From an uncultured Acidobacteriaceae bacterium (GTDB lineage: Bacteria; Acidobacteriota; Terriglobia; Terriglobales; Acidobacteriaceae), in assembly GCA_903828675.1 (NCBI GenBank), contig CAIKND010000187.1, positions 1 through 62,468 of the forward strand: 62,468 nucleotides of DNA. The letters run 5' to 3'. Below are positions 35,416 to 43,519 of the stretch, in pieces (position 1 is the stretch's first letter; each line of letters starts with the position of its first letter). The notes below the pieces were generated by a model. It was not told the origin of the DNA and did not search any database. It worked only from the letters and a program-made list of their open reading frames with translations. The position numbers were made by a program, and so were the translations under genes.

Positions 35416-37185
35416 ATGGATCGCAGAGGCTTCGTCAAAATCGCTGCTATGGTTCCGCTGGTTGGCGGAGGCGCTCCGCTGGCGTTGGCATCGCTTGCTT
35501 CAACGGGTTTGGGGGCGAGTGCAACTTCGTTTGGTATGAATGGACCATTGCGGGCGCGGTATGAGCTGACGTTAAAGAGGGTTCTGTCGGGGGGCTCGCC
35601 CGCGTATACGGAGGAGTTTCTGCTGGCGGATGTTCGACCCGTGGCAGGGCGGCGGTTTACCGAATACAGCGGGGATCTTTCAGGCCGGTACATTGGCGCG
35701 CTGGCAACGGCCGCGCAGACGTATCACGCGCGGTTTGCGGGCCTGGACTCGCTGGTGGAAAAGGCGATTGCGCTGCAAAAGCCAGATGGTTACTTTGGCA
35801 GGACTTTCGACTACGACAAGCCGACGGACCAGGACTTGGCGCTGTTGTGGGGAAATGGGCGGCTGCTGGTGGGCCTGGTGGAGTATTACCGGCTGAAGCC
35901 TTCGGCTCCAGTGTTGGCGGCGTGCAGGAGACTGGGCGACTTCATGGTTCGGATTGGGCCGCTGATGCTGTCGAGCCAGATGCGCGAGTCGTTTGGCGCG
36001 CAGCATTTCGCATCGAGCTACATCTGCTGGATGCAGCAGACGGAGGGGCTGGCCAACCTGTATATGGTCACGGGGGATGAGCGCTACAAGAAACTGGCCG
36101 GGGAGATAGCGGCGGTTATCGAGCGGCGCGCGGGAGACCATGCGCATGGCTACCTGAGCAGCCTGCGGGGTGTGATGGACCTTTACGGGGCTACGGGCGA
36201 GGCGGGGTATCTGCGGCAGTGCGAGACGGCGTGGCATGAGGTGGCCGGGTCGCGGGATCTGCAGATTACGGGCGGAGTTCCAGAGGGCTGGAGCCCGAAC
36301 AATCATCGCACGGAGGGCTGCGGGGAAGCCGACTGGGTTCGGCTGAGCCTGTCACTGTGGAAGGCGACAGGGAAGCAGGAATATCTCTCGATGGCGGAGC
36401 GGGCGATCTTTAATGAATTGGCCTTCAACCAGTTTGCAACGGGCGATTTTGGGCACCGGGTATTTACGGAGACGGGGTTCCAGGCTCATGGGGCGGCGCG
36501 GGCGTGGTGGTGCTGCACGCTGCATGGATTGCGCTGCTTCCCGGACATCCACGGAAGCGTATTCCGCAGCCAGGATGGAGGTCTGCACTATGACCTGCCC
36601 CTGGACGGACGGATTGAGACGAAGGTTCTTTCGGCAGTAGCGGAGTCGTCTCTGGGCGAGAACGGCACGGTGAAGATCACGGTGAAAGCGGCGGGTAAGG
36701 GGCCGGCGGTGCTCGGAATCCGCAAACCGGGGTGGGCCGAAGCAGTGGATGCCCAACTGAAAGACGGCGGACGGTTGGCGGCGATGGAGGGCGGTTCTGT
36801 GAGTGTTGAGCGGACCTGGGCCGCGGGCGACGTGGTGACCGTGAAGTATGCGATGAAACTGCGCAGCGAGACCTATGGGAAGGACCGGGTGGCATATTCG
36901 TATGGGCCGTGGCTGCTGGGGGCGGCGGCGACGGACAATCCCGGGTACTTCAATGAGCTGACTGTGGATAACCGGTTGGTACGCGGCAAGGAGACGGCAT
37001 TGCCGGTGCAGAGCGGGATAAAGCGGCCGTTCACGGTGCCGATTGCAGGGCATATAGTTCCTTACGTTCCGGCGGAGTTTCCTGATCAGCAGGGGACGGT
37101 GAAGCTGCGCGCGATTGCCGAGCAGGCCGGGGAGCCGACAACCTCATGGGAGCTTGGGTTTCTGGGCGAGGTGCGGAGTTATTGA
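35416..37185 (+). CDS. GH127 beta-L-arabinofuranosidase-like (DUF1680), Tat signal
   Basis: The start at 35416 has GGGGAG 8 bp before it and gives MDRRGFVKIAAMVPLVGG, a Tat signal. The (alpha/alpha)6 barrel family GH127 uses a Zn-bound cysteine as nucleophile. The likely cysteines are in TEGCGEADWVRL and in WWCCTLHGLRCF, with AERAIFNELAFNQ between, as in HypBA1-like enzymes. Length about 590 aa. It may release L-arabinofuranose from plant or glycoprotein glycans, and would feed araD on the other strand. Its stop codon lies inside the left arm of a long inverted repeat. Confidence 0.87.
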   Translation: MDRRGFVKIAAMVPLVGGGAPLALASLASTGLGASATSFGMNGPLRARYELTLKRVLSGGSPAYTEEFLLADVRPVAGRRFTEYSGDLSGRYIGALATAAQTYHARFAGLDSLVEKAIALQKPDGYFGRTFDYDKPTDQDLALLWGNGRLLVGLVEYYRLKPSAPVLAACRRLGDFMVRIGPLMLSSQMRESFGAQHFASSYICWMQQTEGLANLYMVTGDERYKKLAGEIAAVIERRAGDHAHGYLSSLRGVMDLYGATGEAGYLRQCETAWHEVAGSRDLQITGGVPEGWSPNNHRTEGCGEADWVRLSLSLWKATGKQEYLSMAERAIFNELAFNQFATGDFGHRVFTETGFQAHGAARAWWCCTLHGLRCFPDIHGSVFRSQDGGLHYDLPLDGRIETKVLSAVAESSLGENGTVKITVKAAGKGPAVLGIRKPGWAEAVDAQLKDGGRLAAMEGGSVSVERTWAAGDVVTVKYAMKLRSETYGKDRVAYSYGPWLLGAAATDNPGYFNELTVDNRLVRGKETALPVQSGIKRPFTVPIAGHIVPYVPAEFPDQQGTVKLRAIAEQAGEPTTSWELGFLGEVRSY

Positions 37186-37283
37186 TCCGGCCCTTAAATA
37201 GTTTGGGGGCTTCCCACCCATTTCGCGATAAAACCTGCGAAATGGATGGGCCACGGTGCTTGTATTTGAGGGCCGGATCAATA
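37180..37283. repeat. Variable-arm palindrome, copy 5, nested in a 21-bp outer inverted repeat
   Basis: Core: CCCACCC (37213-37219), ATTTCGC, 10-nt loop, GCGAAAT, GGATGGG (37244-37250). Around it a second inverted repeat of 21 bp runs at 37180-37200 and 37263-37283 with one G-T pair. The left outer arm covers the GH127 stop codon. It may serve as terminator or mRNA 3'-end structure for GH127. Confidence 0.8.
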
Positions 37284-37321
37284 GCGCGTTTTCTGATTCA
37301 GTGTTTGCTGTGGAGATTTGA

Positions 37322-37378
37322 ATTTGTGCTCTCCCACCCTTGAATCAAAGAACGATTCAAGGATGGGAGAGCACAAAT
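37322..37378. repeat. Variable-arm palindrome, copy 6, with extended arms
   Basis: Core: CCCACCC (37333-37339), TTGAATC, loop AAAGAAC, GATTCAA, GGATGGG (37361-37367). Flanking ATTTGTGCTCT and AGAGCACAAAT extend the arms by 11 bp to 25 bp in total, with one conserved C-A mismatch. It lies 64 bp before the sigma-factor start. Confidence 0.8.
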
Positions 37379-37441
37379 GATTGTTCACACTCGCATCGAA
37401 AACGCTCTAATGACGCGGTGTATGTAAACTTGCGCGGGCCG

Positions 37442-38056
37442 ATGGCGTCTACCAGAGTGATGGCAGCCGGCACCGCATTGGAACCGATAACAGGAGCTAC
37501 GGCGGAGGAGTTGGCCGGGCGAGAGTTGGAGGCTGCAACGCAGGAATTTTCGAATCTTGTAGTGAGCCACCGGCCGCAGATCTTCCGGTTCCTGCTGGCG
37601 TCTACGCGCGATGTGGACCTGGCGGAGACGCTGACGCAGGAGTGTTTTCTGAAGGCGCACCGGAACTGGGGCAGCTTTCGAGGCGAGTCGAGCGCGATGA
37701 CCTGGCTGATGCGGATCGCGATCAACTTGCAGAAGGATCATTGGCGGAACCGCCGGATGCAGTTCTGGCGGCATACGCAGACGAATTCCGTGGAACTGAA
37801 TGAAGCCAGTGATTGGCTGCCAAGCGGAGAGCGCTCGGCGGAGCAGCAGATGCTGGCGCGGGAGCAAGTGGGGCATGTTTGGAAGGCGGTCGAGGGTTTG
37901 AGCGAGCGGCAGCGGACGGTGTTTTTGCTGCGGTTTGTGGATGAGCGGGAGTTGAGCGAGATAGCACTGGCTACGGGGTTGAGCGAAGGCACGGTGAAGG
38001 CGCATCTTTCGCGGGCACTGGGGAAAGTGCGGATGGAATTGAAGGGGAAGCGATGA
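37442..38056 (+). CDS. ECF-type RNA polymerase sigma factor
   Basis: Region 2 is visible as FRFLLASTRDVDLAETLTQECFLKAHRNWGSFRGESSAMTWLMRIAINL, and region 4 as LSERQRTVFLLRFVDERELSEIALATGLSEGTVKAHLSRALGKVR. The frame is open to 37340, but that part overlaps palindrome copy 6, so I start at the ATG at 37442. About 204 aa. The next gene overlaps by 4 bp and encodes a membrane protein that could act as anti-sigma, though no known anti-sigma domain is seen. It heads a three-gene envelope-stress-like operon. Confidence 0.9.
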   Translation: MASTRVMAAGTALEPITGATAEELAGRELEAATQEFSNLVVSHRPQIFRFLLASTRDVDLAETLTQECFLKAHRNWGSFRGESSAMTWLMRIAINLQKDHWRNRRMQFWRHTQTNSVELNEASDWLPSGERSAEQQMLAREQVGHVWKAVEGLSERQRTVFLLRFVDERELSEIALATGLSEGTVKAHLSRALGKVRMELKGKR

Positions 38057-38484
38057 GTCTGGGGATGGGCAAAATGGACAAGATGGACAAGCGAACAGAG
38101 GAAATGACGGACGGGGTACTGGACGAGGCGCTCAGGAATTTTCGTTTGAGCGTTCATGCCTGGAGCGAGGCAGCTTATAGCCAGCCTCGGTCGGCGGCGG
38201 TTGTCAGGAAGGTGAGCTGGCGACTGGTGGCTGGATGGGCGCTGGGATGCGTTCTGGCGCTGGGAAGCCTGGCGGGTGGCGTTTACGAGCGTCATCACCG
38301 TCAAGAGGCGGCGAGAATCGCGGCGGCTGTGCAGGCGGCCAGGCAGCAGCAAATGGCGGCCGAGCAGCGTGCCAGGGAAGAAGATGAAGATCTGCTGGCC
38401 AAGGTGGACAAGGATGTATCGCGCGCAGTTCCAAGCGCCATGGAGCCCTTGGCTCAACTGATGGCTGAGGATGAAACGCAGTAA
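38053..38484 (+). CDS. Single-span membrane protein, possible anti-sigma partner
   Basis: This 143-aa protein has a cytoplasmic N-terminal part of about 55 residues, one TM helix (VAGWALGCVLALGSLAGGVY) and an Ala/Gln/Glu-rich coiled-coil-like periplasmic part. The overlap with the sigma-factor gene (ATGA) suggests coupling and a regulatory role such as anti-sigma, which is inference. The N-terminus carries a short duplication (KMDKMDKR). Confidence 0.75.
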   Translation: MSLGMGKMDKMDKRTEEMTDGVLDEALRNFRLSVHAWSEAAYSQPRSAAVVRKVSWRLVAGWALGCVLALGSLAGGVYERHHRQEAARIAAAVQAARQQQMAAEQRAREEDEDLLAKVDKDVSRAVPSAMEPLAQLMAEDETQ

Positions 38485-38543
38485 GTACAAAGACGGACTT
38501 GAAAGAGAAAGCCCCATGGACGACAGTGGGGAGGAGAAATTCG

Positions 38544-39182
38544 ATGAAGATGAGTGTGGCAGGGCGAGTGGTTTTGGGGATTGCGGGCGCATTGATGGCA
38601 GGGGTGCTGGCGTCTGCACAAGGGCCGGGGGATGGCAGGGGTGCGGGACCGGGGTTTGGGCAGCGGCGGCCACCGTTTGAACGCGCACTGGGGGCACGGG
38701 GTGATCGCGGGCGCTGGTGGAACAATCCCAAGATGGTGGAGCGTCTGAAGCTGACCGACGAGCAGCGGAAGGGGATGGACGAAATCTTGTTGCAGCATCG
38801 CGAGAGGCTTGTTGACCTGCGCGGTAGCCTGGAGAAGGCGGAGCTGGAGATGGAGCCGCTGATGCGGGGCGACCAGCCCAATGAGTCCAAAGTAGTGTCC
38901 CAGATCGACAAGGTTGCACAGGCACGGGCCGAGCTTGAAAAGGCGAATGCGCGGTTTCTGTTAGCGATCAGGAGCAGGCTTACGCCGGAGCAATGGAAGC
39001 AGGTGCAGGAGTTCCGCGCCAACGAGAGACAAGAGCGTGACGGTGGCGGATGGGGCGGCCAAGGCGGGCGGAGACAGGGGATGCCGGGCCCGGGAGGGCA
39101 GATGCGCCGGCAGATGCCTCCACCGCAGCCAGCTCCGCAAGACGCACCGGGGCCTGGAGCGGGAATGGGTGAAGAGCAGTAA
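38544..39182 (+). CDS. Periplasmic Spy/CpxP-like LTxxQ protein
   Basis: The start at 38544 has GGAGGAG 7 bp before it and gives a clean signal peptide (MKMSVAGRVVLGIAGALMAGVLASAQ). Two LTxxQ motifs (LTDEQ and LTPEQ) flank a long helical, charged middle region, as in Spy/CpxP/zinc-resistance chaperones. The C-terminus is Gly/Pro/Met-rich low complexity. Third gene after an ECF sigma factor, consistent with an envelope-stress response. About 212 aa. Confidence 0.85.
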   Translation: MKMSVAGRVVLGIAGALMAGVLASAQGPGDGRGAGPGFGQRRPPFERALGARGDRGRWWNNPKMVERLKLTDEQRKGMDEILLQHRERLVDLRGSLEKAELEMEPLMRGDQPNESKVVSQIDKVAQARAELEKANARFLLAIRSRLTPEQWKQVQEFRANERQERDGGGWGGQGGRRQGMPGPGGQMRRQMPPPQPAPQDAPGPGAGMGEEQ

Positions 39183-39395
39183 CGGAGTTCCGGGGGCTTG
39201 GTCAACTGCGAACATGGCGGTGGGAGCGGCCCAAACAGAAGAATTCAGGCAGAGAGCAAATGCGGTAGCAGTTGAGACCGGTGGCGGCAGGGGGTGATCC
39301 TCCTGCCGCCGATTTTTGTGCGAAGTTGCGGTGGCTCGCACGGGGTTTGGAGGGAGGGTCCTGGTGGGGGCAGTGTGGCGGATGACTCGAAGTGG

Positions 39396-39465
39396 GACAG
39401 TCGAGTGGAGCGCAGCGGGACAGTGAATGAATGAAAGTGAGACAGGTTGAATCGGAGCGCGACAG
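39396..39465 (+). repeat. Four spaced GACAG motifs
   Basis: GACAG begins at 39396, 39419, 39441 and 39461, each preceded by an alternating G context (for example GTGGGACAG, GCGGGACAG, GTGAGACAG, GCGCGACAG). The spacing is 20-23 bp, about two helical turns. They end 31 bp before the flagellin -35-like box. Confidence 0.4.
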
Positions 39466-39496
39466 TGACGGTAATAGGGCTCTTAAAAAATATGAC

Positions 39497-39523
39497 TAAA
39501 GTTATTTCGGGGTACACCGATGA
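39497..39523 (+). promoter_or_regulatory. Sigma-28 (FliA)-type promoter for flagellin
   Basis: TAAAGTTA (39497-39504), an 11-bp spacer, and ACCGATGA (39516-39523) match the sigma-28 consensus TAAAGTTT-N11-GCCGATAA at 13 of 16 positions with exact spacing. It lies 111 bp before the flagellin ATG. Confidence 0.75.
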
Positions 39524-39633
39524 AGTGGGTGGATGCAGAAACGCCCAACCGGAAGTAGCGGAGGCCCCGAAGGTAGGCAGGATATACCGAGGGGGAGGGC
39601 AAGAAGAAAGCGTCCAAGAAGGAGTTGAATCCC

Positions 39634-41016
39634 ATGGCCCTCGGTGTATTGAATAACCTTTCAGCAATTTACGCAGAGCACAACCTGAACAACACAAGCA
39701 CCAGCCTGCAGACGGTATTGCAGCAGTTGTCATCGGGATCGAAGATCAACTCCGGCGCGGACGACGCGGCGGGACTCTCTCTGGTGAACGGGCTTCAGGC
39801 CAACGCGACGGCACTAACCCAGTCGGCCACCAACGCCACAGAGGGCGTGGGGCTATTGGAAGTGGCCGATGGCGCGCTCTCGCAAGTGACGAACCTGCTT
39901 AACCGTGCCGTGACGCTGGCCACCGAGGCCTCGAACGGCACCCTGAATGCGACCCAAGAGGCCGCGGCGAACCAGGAGTATCAATCGATACTGGCCGAAA
40001 TCACGAACATCGGCGCGACGACCACGTATAACCAGCAGCAGGTATTCACGGGATCGAACGTGGCGATTTACACCGGCGATTCTTCGACGACGGGAGCTTC
40101 GGTGGACAATCTGAACATCCACACGCTTTCGGCGAGCAACGTTGGTGACACGGGCGGCACGATGTCGTACACGAACGGGCAGAGCAACGTGTTTGTGAAT
40201 CTGTCGACGGCCACGAAGAACGCGCAATCGACGGATACGCTTGCGGCTTCAGGCACGACGTCATTGCAAGTGACTTACCTGGTGGCGGGTACCAGCAGCA
40301 CGGCGACCACGACGATCAGCGTTACGGGTGCCAATAACACGGCCCAGGGCATGGTGAACGCCATTAATGCGTCCGGGCTTGGCCTGACAGCCAGTTTCGG
40401 GACGGCCTTGCAGGCCGGCGCGTCTGCAGTGGCGGCAGCCGGCGGCGCAGTAGATTCGAGCGAGACCGGCATTATTATCGCGGGGCTGGTGAACACAGGT
40501 GCGGCTCCGACACCGGGCGGATACCATGTTGGGCTGAGCCAGGACGGGACTATCGCCGCAACCGACCTGCTGTACGATTCGTCAGTGGGCCAGACTCTTA
40601 CGGTGACCGCCGGCGTGCCTTCTGTGGTTTCGACGACGATGACGCAAGACGCGAGCGCGACGGGCGGGACCGCCACGATCAGCTATTCAGACAGCAATGG
40701 GCAGTCGCTCAGCGGCACGGATCTGTTGACGCAAAGCCACGCGCAACTGGCTCTTACCGATTTGAATCTGGCGATCAGCGACTTGTCTTCGATGGACGGC
40801 TACATCGGCGCGCAGATCAATACGCTGAACTCGATCAGTCAGGTGATGAGCACGCAGCGAGAGAACGTGGTGTCGGCCCAGAATGCGATCCAGGCGACCG
40901 ACTATGCCTCGGCGACATCGAATATGTCGAAGTACGAGATTCTGAGTCAGACGGGTATCGCGGCTCTGGCGCAAGCCAACAGCGTGCAGCAGGAAGTAAC
41001 CAAGCTTTTGCAGTAA
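39634..41016 (+). CDS. fliC: Flagellin
   Basis: The N-terminal D0/D1 helices (MALGVLNNLSAIYAEHNLNNTSTSLQTVLQQLSSGSKINSGADDAAGLSLVNGL) and the C-terminal helices (ISDLSSMDGYIGAQINTLNSISQVMSTQRENVVSAQNAIQATDYASATSNMSKYEILSQTG) are those of flagellin. The Thr/Ser/Ala-rich middle (about residues 150-350) is the surface-exposed variable part. ATG at 39634 has AAGGAG 9 bp before it. The TLR5-type N-terminal motif is not assessed. No other flagellar gene is in the window, so this is a detached flagellin unit with its own sigma-28 promoter and terminator. Confidence 0.95.
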   Translation: MALGVLNNLSAIYAEHNLNNTSTSLQTVLQQLSSGSKINSGADDAAGLSLVNGLQANATALTQSATNATEGVGLLEVADGALSQVTNLLNRAVTLATEASNGTLNATQEAAANQEYQSILAEITNIGATTTYNQQQVFTGSNVAIYTGDSSTTGASVDNLNIHTLSASNVGDTGGTMSYTNGQSNVFVNLSTATKNAQSTDTLAASGTTSLQVTYLVAGTSSTATTTISVTGANNTAQGMVNAINASGLGLTASFGTALQAGASAVAAAGGAVDSSETGIIIAGLVNTGAAPTPGGYHVGLSQDGTIAATDLLYDSSVGQTLTVTAGVPSVVSTTMTQDASATGGTATISYSDSNGQSLSGTDLLTQSHAQLALTDLNLAISDLSSMDGYIGAQINTLNSISQVMSTQRENVVSAQNAIQATDYASATSNMSKYEILSQTGIAALAQANSVQQEVTKLLQ

Positions 41017-41057
41017 ACGCGGGACTGTAACAACTTCAAGACAACCCAGGGACGGGC

Positions 41058-41084
41058 GGCGGCAAAGGGGAAACCTTTGCCGCC
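41058..41084 (+). terminator. Flagellin terminator
   Basis: Perfect 11-bp inverted repeat GGCGGCAAAGG / CCTTTGCCGCC with a 5-nt loop, followed by CATTTTGT. It lies between the convergent flagellin and NfnB genes. Confidence 0.8.
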
Positions 41085-41139
41085 CATTTTGTGGGAACAG
41101 TGGACAAAGAAACGGCCCCGGTTGGACACCCGGCATCCG

Positions 41140-42600
41140 CTACCACTCTCCAGTGGTGAGGAATTGGTGGATGGAAGCGGCGGCTTTGCGGCCAGCGCCC
41201 ATGGCGAGGATTACGGTTGCGCCGCCGGTGACGATGTCGCCTCCGGCAAAGACGCCGCGCTTGGAAGTGCGGTTGGTCTGCGAGTCGGCCACGATGTAGT
41301 TGCGCGGGGTGGTCTTGAGGTCGGGCGTAGAACTCTGGATGAGGGGATTGGCGGTGGTGCCGACGCCGATAATGACAACGTTGGCGGGCAGCACGAAGGC
41401 GGAGCCTTTTACTTCGACAGGGCGGCGGCGGCCATCGGGACCGGGCTCGTCCAGTTCCATGCGCACGCAGCGTACGCCGGTGAGCCAGCCCTTCTGATCG
41501 CCAATAAACTCGATGGGGTTGGTGAGCATGCGGAACTCGATGCCTTCCTGCTGTGCGTGGTGCACTTCTTCAAGGCGGGCGGGCATTTCGGCTTCAGAGC
41601 GGCGATAGACCAATGTGGCCGTGCGCGCACCGAGGCGACGGGCGGTGCGGACCGCGTCCATGGCGGTGTTGCCTCCGCCGACCACGATGACATCGCGATC
41701 GCGGCAATCGTACACCGGCTCGTCGTACTCGGTAACCTGATAGGCGCGCATGAGGTTGACGCGGGTGAGGAATTCATTTGCGGAGTAGACGCCGTTGAAG
41801 TGCTCGCCGGGAATACCGAGGAATACAGGGAGACCGGCGCCGGTGGCGACAAAGACGGCGTCGAAATGTTCGTATTGCATCAGCTCGTCGATGGTTACGC
41901 TTTTGCCGACGACGACGTTGGTTTCAAACTCGACGCCCATGCGGCGCAGGTTATCGACTTCGCCTTTGACGATGGTTTTGGGCAGGCGGAACTCGGGAAT
42001 GCCGTAGACGAGTACGCCGCCGAGTTCGTGGAGAGCCTCGAACACGCGGACGCGATGGCCCTTCTGGATAAGATCTCCCGCGGCGGAGAGTCCGGCGGGA
42101 CCGCTGCCGACGATGGCGACGCTTTTGCCGGTGCTGGGCGCGTTGGAGGGCAGACCGAGCTGACCGCTGTTGCGCTCGAAGTCGGCGATAAAGCGCTCGA
42201 GGTTGCCGATGGCGAGCGGGGCGCCCTTCTTGCCGAGGACGCATCCGCCTTCGCACTGATTTTCCTGGGGGCAGACGCGACCGGTGATGGCGGGCAGGGC
42301 ATTGTCTTCGCGCATTTTGGCCGCGGCGGCGAGATAGTCACCCGCACAAATGAGTTCGACGACGTCTTTGATTTTTACGCCGACGGGGCACTGGACAACG
42401 CATCCGGGCTTGGCGCAGGCGATACAGCGGGTGGCCTCAGTGAGCGCGTCCTCAGGGGGCAGGCCCTGGTTAACCTCTTCGAAGTTGTGAGAGCGGATCG
42501 AGGGGTCGAGCTCCGGCATGTGGGTGCGCAGGATCTTCATCCGCTCTTTGAGGGGAAGAATGTTCATTGCGGAACGTGGAAGAGTGGTTTTCTCAGGCAT
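41140..42600 (-). CDS. nfnB: NADPH-binding NfnB / glutamate synthase small-subunit-like flavoprotein
   Basis: The N-terminal Fe-S region has CIACAKPGCVVQCPVGVKI and CPQENQCEGGC, as in GltD/NfnB/SudA. Two Rossmann motifs follow: GSGPAGLSAAGDL for FAD and VVGGGNTAMDAVRTARRLG for NAD(P). The C-terminal GGDIVTGGATVILAMGAGRKAA is typical. The adjacent ferredoxin-NADP reductase-like gene, overlapping by 8 bp, makes this NfnB (electron-bifurcating NADH-dependent ferredoxin:NADP oxidoreductase) or sulfide dehydrogenase type rather than true GltD, since no GltB is present. 486 aa. Confidence 0.85.
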   Translation of the reverse strand: MPEKTTLPRSAMNILPLKERMKILRTHMPELDPSIRSHNFEEVNQGLPPEDALTEATRCIACAKPGCVVQCPVGVKIKDVVELICAGDYLAAAAKMREDNALPAITGRVCPQENQCEGGCVLGKKGAPLAIGNLERFIADFERNSGQLGLPSNAPSTGKSVAIVGSGPAGLSAAGDLIQKGHRVRVFEALHELGGVLVYGIPEFRLPKTIVKGEVDNLRRMGVEFETNVVVGKSVTIDELMQYEHFDAVFVATGAGLPVFLGIPGEHFNGVYSANEFLTRVNLMRAYQVTEYDEPVYDCRDRDVIVVGGGNTAMDAVRTARRLGARTATLVYRRSEAEMPARLEEVHHAQQEGIEFRMLTNPIEFIGDQKGWLTGVRCVRMELDEPGPDGRRRPVEVKGSAFVLPANVVIIGVGTTANPLIQSSTPDLKTTPRNYIVADSQTNRTSKRGVFAGGDIVTGGATVILAMGAGRKAAASIHQFLTTGEW

Positions 42601-43519
42601 GGGGTGCTTCCTCGGGGGCCAGCTCCGCCTGCAGCGGCGCTACGTCGTCTTCCTTGTTGGCCAGCTCTGCGCGCAACTGCGCAAGCTCTTCATCCTTGTG
42701 TTCAGAGAAGTACTTGAGTGACTGGCACTCTTTGTCACGATACATGGAGTTGCGCTGCATGAGGACTTCGAAATTGACCAGCGACGCATCGAACTCCGGC
42801 CCATCGACACAGGCGAACTTGCTCTGCTTGCCGAGCAAGACACGACAACCGCCGCACATGCCGGTTCCGTCCACCATGATGGAGTTGAGGCTGACCATGG
42901 TCTTGATGCCGAGAGGGCCGGTGACGAGGGATACGGCACGCATCATGGGCACGGGACCGACGGCAAGTACGAAGTCGATTTTGCGGCCTGCGGCGATCAT
43001 CTCGTTGAGTTTCCGGGTGACCAGACCCTGCTCGCCGTAACTGCCATCGTCGGTCATGATGTAGGTCTCGTTACTGGCCTGGCGGACTTCGTCTTCAAAG
43101 ACGACCATCTCAGTGTTTCGCGCGCCTTCAATAAAGACGACGTGGTTTCCCGCCTGCTTGAGGGCGTTGGCTGTCGGCAGCGCCATGGCTGTACCGACGC
43201 TGCCGGCCAGAATGACGGCAGTGCCGAAGTTCTGAATCTCCGAAGGGTGGCCGAGCGGGCCAACGATATCAAGAACGGAGTCGCCAGTCTCAAGACAATT
43301 GAGCAGCGAGGTGGTTTTGCCGATGGCCTGCACGACGATGGTGACGGTGCCGGCTTCGGGGTCAGAAGACTTGATGGTGAGCGGAATGCGCTCGCCCTTC
43401 TCATGGAGGCGGAGAATAAGAAACTGTCCCGGCCTCTGCTTGCGGGCAATGCGTGGCGCCTCAATGACAAACTGCTTGATATTGAGGCCGACGTTTCGGG
43501 CTTCCACAATCCTGTACAT
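42593..43519 (-). CDS. nfnA: NfnA-type FAD/[2Fe-2S] ferredoxin-NADP reductase subunit
   Basis: The start at 43519 gives MYRIVEARNVGLNIKQFVIEAPRIARKQRPGQFLILRL, the usual beginning of the SudB/NfnA family; the frame extends upstream without homology. The FAD/NAD domain is followed by a [2Fe-2S] site in VDGTGMCGGCRVLLG...FACVDGPEFD (one Asp and three Cys ligands in NfnA). The C-terminus has an unusual Glu/Ala-rich tail of about 45 residues (NKEDDVAPLQAELAPEEAPHA). It pairs with nfnB. About 308 aa. A CRP-like palindrome lies 152 bp upstream of its start. Confidence 0.87.
   Translation of the reverse strand: MYRIVEARNVGLNIKQFVIEAPRIARKQRPGQFLILRLHEKGERIPLTIKSSDPEAGTVTIVVQAIGKTTSLLNCLETGDSVLDIVGPLGHPSEIQNFGTAVILAGSVGTAMALPTANALKQAGNHVVFIEGARNTEMVVFEDEVRQASNETYIMTDDGSYGEQGLVTRKLNEMIAAGRKIDFVLAVGPVPMMRAVSLVTGPLGIKTMVSLNSIMVDGTGMCGGCRVLLGKQSKFACVDGPEFDASLVNFEVLMQRNSMYRDKECQSLKYFSEHKDEELAQLRAELANKEDDVAPLQAELAPEEAPHA

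Larger units (their letters stand above)
39183..39633. promoter_or_regulatory. Intergenic region upstream of flagellin
   Basis: About 450 bp without a supported gene. It holds four spaced GACAG motifs (39396-39465) and the sigma-28-like promoter (39497-39523), leaving a 5' leader of roughly 100 nt. Confidence 0.5.

Noticed and set aside
37340..37441. Upstream start of the ECF sigma factor
   Set aside because: It would encode palindrome copy 6; sigma similarity begins after 37442.
41140..42600. True glutamate synthase small subunit (GltD)
   Set aside because: No gltB nearby; the overlapping ferredoxin-NADP reductase-like gene fits NfnAB better.
41077..42717. 546-codon plus-strand frame opposite nfnB
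   Set aside because: Antisense frame with Gly/Ala/Asp-rich content; nfnB motifs are unambiguous.
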